NCBI GenBank assembly: GCA_965263325.1
Contig: CBDHGY010000002.1
Span: 3,038,001-3,102,000, forward strand
DNA from: CBDHGY01 sp965263325
GTDB taxonomy: Bacteria; Pseudomonadota; Alphaproteobacteria; Caulobacterales; Hyphomonadaceae
Direction: 5' to 3'
Length of the DNA stretch: 64,000 nucleotides
The translations under genes and the position numbers were made by a program. Shown one piece after another: positions 58,855-64,000 of this stretch. Position 1 is the first letter of the stretch; the number at the start of each line of letters is the position of its first letter. Below the pieces are notes generated by a model, which made no database searches, was not told the DNA's origin, and worked only from the letters and a program-made list of their open reading frames with translations.

Positions 58855-60234
58855 ATGACAACGCCCACCAAAGATATTGATGAATCCGCCCCCCGGATCA
58901 AAGACAAGATTGAACTCGTCGAATGGTTTGAAGCGGGCAATAAACCAAAAGCGGACTGGCGCATTGGGACTGAACACGAAAAGTTCGGCTTTATCAAAGT
59001 CGGACTGAAACCACTCCCATATGATGGAGAAGCGTCCGTTCGAGTTATTTTGGAGGGTCTGCGAGACACATTTGGTTGGGCTCCGATAGAGGAAGGCGGT
59101 CATCTCATTGGCCTGAAGCGGGACGGGGCGAGCGTGAGCCTGGAGCCTGGCGGGCAATTTGAGTTGTCAGGTGCTCCACTTGAGCACATTCATCAAACTT
59201 GTAACGAGGTAAACGAACACCTCAAAGAAGTGCGTGAAATCGCTGAGCCGCTTGGCGTCGCTTTTCTCGGGCTTGGCGCAAGCCCGCTATGGTCTCTGGC
59301 AGAAACACCAATTATGCCAAAGGGCCGATACAAGATCATGATGGAATATATGGATAAGGTGGGCCGGCTTGGCCGCCAGATGATGTTCCGCACATGCACC
59401 GTACAAACAAATCTGGACTTCGCGAGCGAAGAAGACATGGTCAAGAAATTCCGCGTGTCGCTCGCCCTGCAGCCACTTGGGACAGCCTTGTTCGCGAACT
59501 CTCCCTTCATGGAAGGTCGCACCAACGGGTTCTTATCCTATCGCTCGCAAATCTGGACCGATACAGATCCCGATCGCACAGGCATGCTACCGTTCGTTTT
59601 TGATGATGGTTTCGGCTTTGAACGTTATGTCGACTATGCGCTTGATGTGCCGATGTACTTTGTAAGGCGCGGTGGGAAATATCTCGATGCATCCGGGCTC
59701 AGCTTCCGGGATTTCCTGAAAGGCGAACTAGATATCCTACCTGGCGAGAAGCCTGCCATCGATGATTTCGAAGATCACCTTTCGACGATTTTTCCAGAAG
59801 TGCGCCTAAAGCGGTTCCTCGAAATGCGTGGCTCAGATTCCGGGCCGTGGAGCCGTCTCTGCGCATTCTCAGCGTTCTGGACTGGTATTCTTTATGATCA
59901 GGGCGCGCTTGATGGTGCGTGGGAGCTGGTAAAAGACTGGACTGCGCCGCAGCGCGAAGCTCTGCGCCAAAGCGTTAGAACGCTTGGTCTCAAAGCACCA
60001 ACTCCCGATGGCCGAGACTTGCAGGCGCTGGCGCTCGATGTGCTGGCAATCGCGCGTTATGGGTTAAAGCAACGCAATCAGCTATCGACCTCAGGTGATA
60101 ACGAAACCGGGTTTTTGTCTGAGCTGGACGCAATAGCTGATAGCGGTGTTACCCCGGCCGAGCGCCTGTTAGAGCGTTACCACACAGAATGGGGCGGGGA
60201 TGTCCGCCCGGTATTTGAAGCACTCGCTTACTAA
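58855..60234 (+). CDS. gshA: Glutamate-cysteine ligase (plant-type, class 2)
   Basis: First step of glutathione synthesis, joining glutamate and cysteine with ATP. 459 residues. The plant/alphaproteobacterial type is clear from WRIGTEHEKFGF, GLKRDGASVSLEPGGQFELSGAPLEHIHQTC and MFRTCTVQTNLDFASEEDMVKKFRVSLALQPLGTALFANSPF. The ATG follows CCGGAGGGG. Cytoplasmic. Likely cotranscribed with rsmE. The plant-type enzyme can be regulated by disulfides, but I cannot judge this here. Confidence 0.96.
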   Translation: MTTPTKDIDESAPRIKDKIELVEWFEAGNKPKADWRIGTEHEKFGFIKVGLKPLPYDGEASVRVILEGLRDTFGWAPIEEGGHLIGLKRDGASVSLEPGGQFELSGAPLEHIHQTCNEVNEHLKEVREIAEPLGVAFLGLGASPLWSLAETPIMPKGRYKIMMEYMDKVGRLGRQMMFRTCTVQTNLDFASEEDMVKKFRVSLALQPLGTALFANSPFMEGRTNGFLSYRSQIWTDTDPDRTGMLPFVFDDGFGFERYVDYALDVPMYFVRRGGKYLDASGLSFRDFLKGELDILPGEKPAIDDFEDHLSTIFPEVRLKRFLEMRGSDSGPWSRLCAFSAFWTGILYDQGALDGAWELVKDWTAPQREALRQSVRTLGLKAPTPDGRDLQALALDVLAIARYGLKQRNQLSTSGDNETGFLSELDAIADSGVTPAERLLERYHTEWGGDVRPVFEALAY

Positions 60235-60378
60235 ACAGCGACGCGAAAAAGGCACAGTTTTCCAGTCTTTTGCTGCATCTTAAGCACTTTTCGCCTTGAG
60301 AGCAGGCCCCGCGCATGGTCATAGTGCGCGATATTGGCTTGTTTGGCGCTTTCGGGCGTCCACCTTGAGGAGGGAGTT

Positions 60379-62559
60379 TTGACAGATACAACAGCGGGTA
60401 TTCCGGCGGGCGAGAAGACATTCTTGGGTCACCCACGCGGATTGGTGGTTTGTTTCCTAACCGAGATGTGGGAGCGATTTTCCTATTACGGGATGCGTGG
60501 TCTGCTGACGCTGTATCTTATCCAGCATTTCCTATTTTCCGATGAACGCGCGAACATCATCTATGGCGGCTATATCGCGTTGGTCTACATCATGTCGATC
60601 GTCGGCGGTGTTTTATCGGATCGGTATCTCGGACAGCGCAAAGCCGTCACATATGGAGCAATCTTATTGGTGCTTGGCCATTTCGGGATGGCGTTCGAAG
60701 GAAGCGGCTCGAAAGAAACGCTTTGTGTTGGGCCGTCTCAATCTGCACAGGAATCTTGTGTCGGAACCACCGATTATTTGTTCGAAGATATTGGCCGCGA
60801 CAACAACCGGAAACTTTTCATTGAATTTGAAGGTGAAAAACGCCGAGTTGTTTTTGAATCCAATCAATTTCTTGATGTGGGTGCAGATAGATTTGTCCCG
60901 TCCGAGGAAGAGGGTGATGGTGGCTACATCATCAATAGAAATACACGTGGACTTTTTCAGAACGCCTGTAATTTGGTTGGTCTTTCATGCGCAGGTCCGG
61001 AACCATTCACCGAAATTGCGATCGGGAATGACACCTATTTGGTTGAGTACCGTGAAATACCTGACGAGAAAAAACCTGGAAAAACCAGAACAGCAATGTT
61101 CATCGACTATCAGGGCGCGAATGTTCGCGCCACCGAATTGAGCGAAACAGATATTCTTGTTCTGAGCAATGCTAGTGAAGAAGCATTAGAAGCGTCGCGT
61201 ACCGATGATGGAGTTTATGAAGTCTTTTCGGTCACAAAGGATCCATCGACGAAAGAAGATATCAGAACATCGCTCGGAGCACCGCTATCGATCATTCGCG
61301 ATGGAAATTACGATACAAAGGTCGAGCAGCAACAGCTTTATGTGAATATTTTGTTCTTGTCGCTCGCTTTGATTATCGCGGGCGTTGGTTTCCTTAAGCC
61401 GAATATTTCGACCATTGTCGGCGATCTATATCCAGAGGGTGATCCGCGGCGCGATAGCGGATTTACGCTTTTCTATATGGGCATCAATCTCGGCAGCTTC
61501 CTTGCGACCTGGTCATGCGGAATTTTGGGTATAATGTATGGATGGGCATACGGGTTTGGTCTCGCGGGTATCGGTATGCTGCTTGGACTCATCGTATTTC
61601 AGTGGGGACAAAAGTGGCTTGATGGAGCGGCTGAGCCGCCTAATCCTGAGAAACTGAAAGAAAGTGCGCTGGGGCCGATCAATTTTGAATGGGCATGTTA
61701 TTTAGGCGGAATTGGCGTCGTCATTTTGTCGATGTTGCTGCTCTGGCAGGCGCAAGTGATCGGGTCGCTGTCAGCGGTGATCGGTGTTGTCTTCTTCCTG
61801 GGGTTCATCGCTTATTCTTTCGTGAAGTTGCAGGGCAAAGAGCGCTCGCGAATGTGGGCTGCACTCTATTTTGCCGTTGCGCAGATTCCGTTCTGGTCTT
61901 TGTTTGAACAAGCTGGATCGTCGCTGACGCTGGTGACGAGCCGTCTTGTCGATAAGAACATCTTCGGTTGGGAAGTGCCGACACCGGTATTCCAATCGCT
62001 CAATGCCGGTTTCATTTTTATCTTTGCGCCCATGGTCGCATGGCTCTGGATTTGGCTCGCGAAGCGTGGATGGGAACCATCCACACCTGTTAAATTTGCA
62101 CTTGGTGTCTTCGGTGCCGGACTCGGTTACATAGTGTTGGTTGCAGGCATGGAAAGTGTCGGCCCTGCTGCACTGACGCCCGTTTTCTTCATTTTTGCGA
62201 TTTATTGGGTGCACACCATGGCGGAGCTCATGCTGTCGCCTGTTGGTCTCTCGGCTATGACAAAGTTAGCACCGGCGCATCTGGTCGGGTTCTTCATGGC
62301 TGCGTGGTTTGTTTTCTCGGGGCTTGGAAACGCCGTATCTGGTGTCATCGCAGCTGCTGCAGGGGCCGAAACTGTCGGCGGCCAAATTGTCAACGAGGCG
62401 GCAGCCAAAGAAAATTACATTCAGGTATTTTCGTCGGTCGGGTGGATCGGCATGATTACCGGTTTCGTAATGCTTCTCATTGCACCGATCGTAAAGGGTT
62501 GGATGAAAGAGGCCGAAATAGAAGACACAACGAAAATGGATGCGGTCGGAAGCAACTAA
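60379..62559 (+). CDS. POT-family peptide transporter with large periplasmic insertion
   Basis: 726 residues from the TTG at 60379, which has GAGGAGGGAG just upstream. Proton-coupled oligopeptide transporter: FLTEMWERFSYYGMRGLLTLYL (ExxER motif of TM1) and SGFTLFYMGINLGSF are diagnostic. Between TM3 (ending FGMAFEG) and TM4 (starting QLYVNILFLSLALII) there is an insertion of about 205 residues (about 107-314), hydrophilic, with cysteines in ETLC, QESC, QNAC and LSCAG. Typical members are about 490-520 residues. The insert would be periplasmic if the usual topology holds. Stop shares CTAA with the rhodanese gene. Confidence 0.9.
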   Translation: MTDTTAGIPAGEKTFLGHPRGLVVCFLTEMWERFSYYGMRGLLTLYLIQHFLFSDERANIIYGGYIALVYIMSIVGGVLSDRYLGQRKAVTYGAILLVLGHFGMAFEGSGSKETLCVGPSQSAQESCVGTTDYLFEDIGRDNNRKLFIEFEGEKRRVVFESNQFLDVGADRFVPSEEEGDGGYIINRNTRGLFQNACNLVGLSCAGPEPFTEIAIGNDTYLVEYREIPDEKKPGKTRTAMFIDYQGANVRATELSETDILVLSNASEEALEASRTDDGVYEVFSVTKDPSTKEDIRTSLGAPLSIIRDGNYDTKVEQQQLYVNILFLSLALIIAGVGFLKPNISTIVGDLYPEGDPRRDSGFTLFYMGINLGSFLATWSCGILGIMYGWAYGFGLAGIGMLLGLIVFQWGQKWLDGAAEPPNPEKLKESALGPINFEWACYLGGIGVVILSMLLLWQAQVIGSLSAVIGVVFFLGFIAYSFVKLQGKERSRMWAALYFAVAQIPFWSLFEQAGSSLTLVTSRLVDKNIFGWEVPTPVFQSLNAGFIFIFAPMVAWLWIWLAKRGWEPSTPVKFALGVFGAGLGYIVLVAGMESVGPAALTPVFFIFAIYWVHTMAELMLSPVGLSAMTKLAPAHLVGFFMAAWFVFSGLGNAVSGVIAAAAGAETVGGQIVNEAAAKENYIQVFSSVGWIGMITGFVMLLIAPIVKGWMKEAEIEDTTKMDAVGSN

Positions 62560-63005
62560 TCCGCCGCATAATCCTGCATTGGTAGCCCTTGCTTTTTCCA
62601 GGCGAGGGTGCCGCCAGCGACATTGATCACTGTGGTGTAGCCCTCCGCTTCCAGCTTCTTCTGGGCTTTGGACGAGCGGCTGCCTGATCTACAGATGAGG
62701 GCAATGGGTCTCGATTTGTCACCGTCTGCAGCGGCAAGGATCTGGTCAAGAAAATCTGCATCCTGCAGCGTTATGCCGATGGCGTCTTCCGCCATGCCGA
62801 TAGACTTCCATTCTCGCTCGCGGCGCACATCAATAATTATAGCTGTGCCAGAGCGTTGAAGCGTCGACGCATCATCTACGGAAATTTCTTTTGCTTTAGG
62901 CAATTCGGCCACGATCTCTGCCTTTAGAGCTTTGGAGGATTCTTCTGCGCAAGCTGCGGTACCGAGCCCTGTCAGTATCGCAGCGCTGGCTATAAAGCTC
63001 TTCAT
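62556..63005 (-). CDS. Exported rhodanese-like protein
   Basis: 149 residues from the ATG at 63005, which overlaps the tldD stop by 4 bp; a longer start at 63089 would lie inside tldD. A signal peptide (MKSFIASAAILTGLGTAACA) is followed by a rhodanese domain (about 40-145) with IIIDVRREREWKSIG and the active cysteine loop LICRSGSRSSKAQ. Probably periplasmic sulfurtransferase or a sulfur/thiol carrier; acceptor unknown. Coupled to tldD, but no functional tie is known. Confidence 0.85.
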   Translation of the reverse strand: MKSFIASAAILTGLGTAACAEESSKALKAEIVAELPKAKEISVDDASTLQRSGTAIIIDVRREREWKSIGMAEDAIGITLQDADFLDQILAAADGDKSRPIALICRSGSRSSKAQKKLEAEGYTTVINVAGGTLAWKKQGLPMQDYAAD

Positions 63006-64000
63006 CCTGCTCCGCCGACTGTCAGTGCGTCGACTTTTACAGTCGGTTGGCCAACACCCACAGGCACGGATTGACCCGCTTTGCCGCACGTGCCGACCCC
63101 GTCATCCATCGCGAAATCATCACCGATCATTGAGACTTGTTGCAACGCTGTTGGACCATGGCCAATCAGCGTCGCGTTTTTCACTGGCGCAACAATTTTG
63201 CCGTTCTCAACCTTGTAGGCTTCGGTGCACTGGAAAACAAAATTGCCGGATGTGATGTCGACTTGTCCGCCGCCAAAATCGACGGCCCAGATGCCATCTT
63301 TGATCGATTTTACGATTTCTTCCGGATCATCATTGCCGCCTGTCATAAATGTATTTGTCATGCGCGGCATGGGTTGGGCGTCATAAGCTTCGCGGCGACC
63401 ATTCCCTGTCGGTGCAACGCCCATCAATCGAGCGTTCTGACGATCCTGCATGTAGCCTTTCAGAATACCGTCTTCGATCAGTACATTACGCTTTGTCTCA
63501 GTGCCCTCATCATCGAAAGACAGCGAGCCGCGGCGATTTTCAAATGTTCCGTCATCGATCACTGTGACACCTTTCGCGGCAACTTGTTCGCCAACCTGTC
63601 CGGAATAAACGCTGGTGCCCTTGCGATTGAAATCACCCTCGAGCCCATGGCCGACCGCTTCATGAAGCAGAACAGCCGGCCAGCCCGGCCCAAGCACCAC
63701 TTCCATTTCGCCGGCAGGGGCGGGAACGGATTGCAAGTTGATCTCTGCCTTTTTGAAGGCGCGTTCGACGAGGCCTTTCCACCGTTCAGGTTCCAGCCAT
63801 TCTTCGTAGGGTGCGCGCCCGCCCGCACCAGCAGATGCCGACTCGCGCCGGCCATTTTCTTCCATTGTTACGGAAACGTTCAGGCGCACAAGGGGTCTAA
63901 CGTCGTTCATCGTTTCGCCGCCGGGCCGGATAATGTCGACCTCTTTTCTGCTGCCGGCGAGTGAGACAGATACCTGAACCACCCTAGGGTCTTTTGCGCG
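63002..64000 (-). CDS. tldD: TldD metalloprotease, C-terminal part (5' end outside window)
   Basis: TldD works with TldE/PmbA as a zinc protease acting on unfolded or modified peptides (for example microcin maturation). The frame is open to the window edge, so the start and N-terminal domain are missing; 332 codons are present. The metal-binding motif HEAVGH lies in AVLLHEAVGHGLEGDFNRKGTSVYSG. Further family blocks are LIEDGILKGYMQDRQNARLMG, TGNGRREAYDAQPMPRMTNTFMTGG and the C-terminal GKAGQSVPVGVGQPTVKV. Downstream is the rhodanese gene. Confidence 0.95.
   Translation of the reverse strand, partial: RAKDPRVVQVSVSLAGSRKEVDIIRPGGETMNDVRPLVRLNVSVTMEENGRRESASAGAGGRAPYEEWLEPERWKGLVERAFKKAEINLQSVPAPAGEMEVVLGPGWPAVLLHEAVGHGLEGDFNRKGTSVYSGQVGEQVAAKGVTVIDDGTFENRRGSLSFDDEGTETKRNVLIEDGILKGYMQDRQNARLMGVAPTGNGRREAYDAQPMPRMTNTFMTGGNDDPEEIVKSIKDGIWAVDFGGGQVDITSGNFVFQCTEAYKVENGKIVAPVKNATLIGHGPTALQQVSMIGDDFAMDDGVGTCGKAGQSVPVGVGQPTVKVDALTVGGAG

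Noticed and set aside
60542..61141. 199-codon frame in another plus-strand phase within the peptide transporter, partly over its insertion
   Set aside because: Considered as a frameshift origin of the insertion, but the transporter frame is continuous and the alternative shows no membrane or domain pattern.
1..64000. tRNA or rRNA genes, prophage, insertion sequences
   Set aside because: I looked for T-loop-like GTTCRA motifs in gaps, transposase or integrase motifs and phage structural genes and found none that hold up; the gafYZ-like pair is the only GTA-linked element.

Overview
The window looks like chromosomal DNA of an alphaproteobacterium, most likely from the Caulobacterales/Hyphomonadales (Hyphomonadaceae-like). 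This is inferred from gene families: an F1-ATPase zeta inhibitor (DUF1476), a MucR/Ros regulator, a PAS_5 protein, DUF1491, and a GafY/GafZ-type activator pair for a gene transfer agent. A nadA...nadB-nadC operon and the ubiA / rsmE-gshA arrangement fit the same group. I see no rRNA, tRNA, CRISPR array, transposase or integrase. Most genes are housekeeping or membrane genes on both strands, tightly packed, with many 1-8 bp overlaps.

Layout. 1-3.8 kb: 3' part of pyruvate phosphate dikinase, a SleB-type cell-wall hydrolase, an O-methyltransferase and a DUF3617-like secreted protein. 3.8-9.7 kb (minus strand): the de novo NAD operon, nadA first and nadB-nadC last, with five tandem paralogous genes for small secreted four-cysteine proteins between nadA and nadB. 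Two GCTCA-N3-TGAG palindromes lie upstream of nadA. 9.8-14 kb: zeta subunit, an outer-membrane-like protein, purC, a GNAT enzyme on the other strand, purS, an ABZJ_00895-like membrane protein and a Nudix hydrolase. 14.1-21.9 kb: a ten-gene Mrp-type Na+/H+ antiporter operon with a non-canonical layout (stand-alone DUF4040 subunit, three separate ND2/4/5-like subunits). 22-26 kb: MucR-like regulator, PAS_5 protein, gafY-gafZ-like pair (gafZ split by an in-frame TGA), and a RoxA-like di-heme cytochrome.

26-41.4 kb: an MscS channel, an intergenic region with an orphan minus-strand terminator, XRE regulator, release factor 3, small conserved proteins, histidine kinase, secreted proteins, SufE, a GGDEF-EAL protein, a PAN-domain protein, an Uup-type ABC-F ATPase and a periplasmic thioredoxin-like protein. 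41.5-50.5 kb: purB, a peptidoglycan-binding protein with 23-residue repeats, an MsbA-like ABC exporter, a FrnE-like DsbA protein, a DUF4231/SLATT membrane protein, a fatty acid desaturase and two tandem MscS channels. 50.6-54.1 kb: a TetR regulator, a 22-bp palindrome and a Tat-exported two-subunit molybdenum hydroxylase (isoquinoline 1-oxidoreductase type). 54.1-58 kb (minus): ubiA, an unknown protein, a 45-residue DUF2256 protein and an iron-sulfur cryptochrome/photolyase gene broken by two compensating frameshifts. 58-64 kb: rsmE, gshA, a POT-family peptide transporter with a ~200-residue insertion, a rhodanese-like protein and the 3' part of tldD.

Most interesting: the five-paralog array inside the NAD operon, the gafYZ pair with an internal stop, the split photolyase with its DUF2256 partner, the 23-residue repeat protein, the orphan terminator near 27.5 kb, and five convergent gene pairs that all end in the same 4-nt interleaved stop codons.
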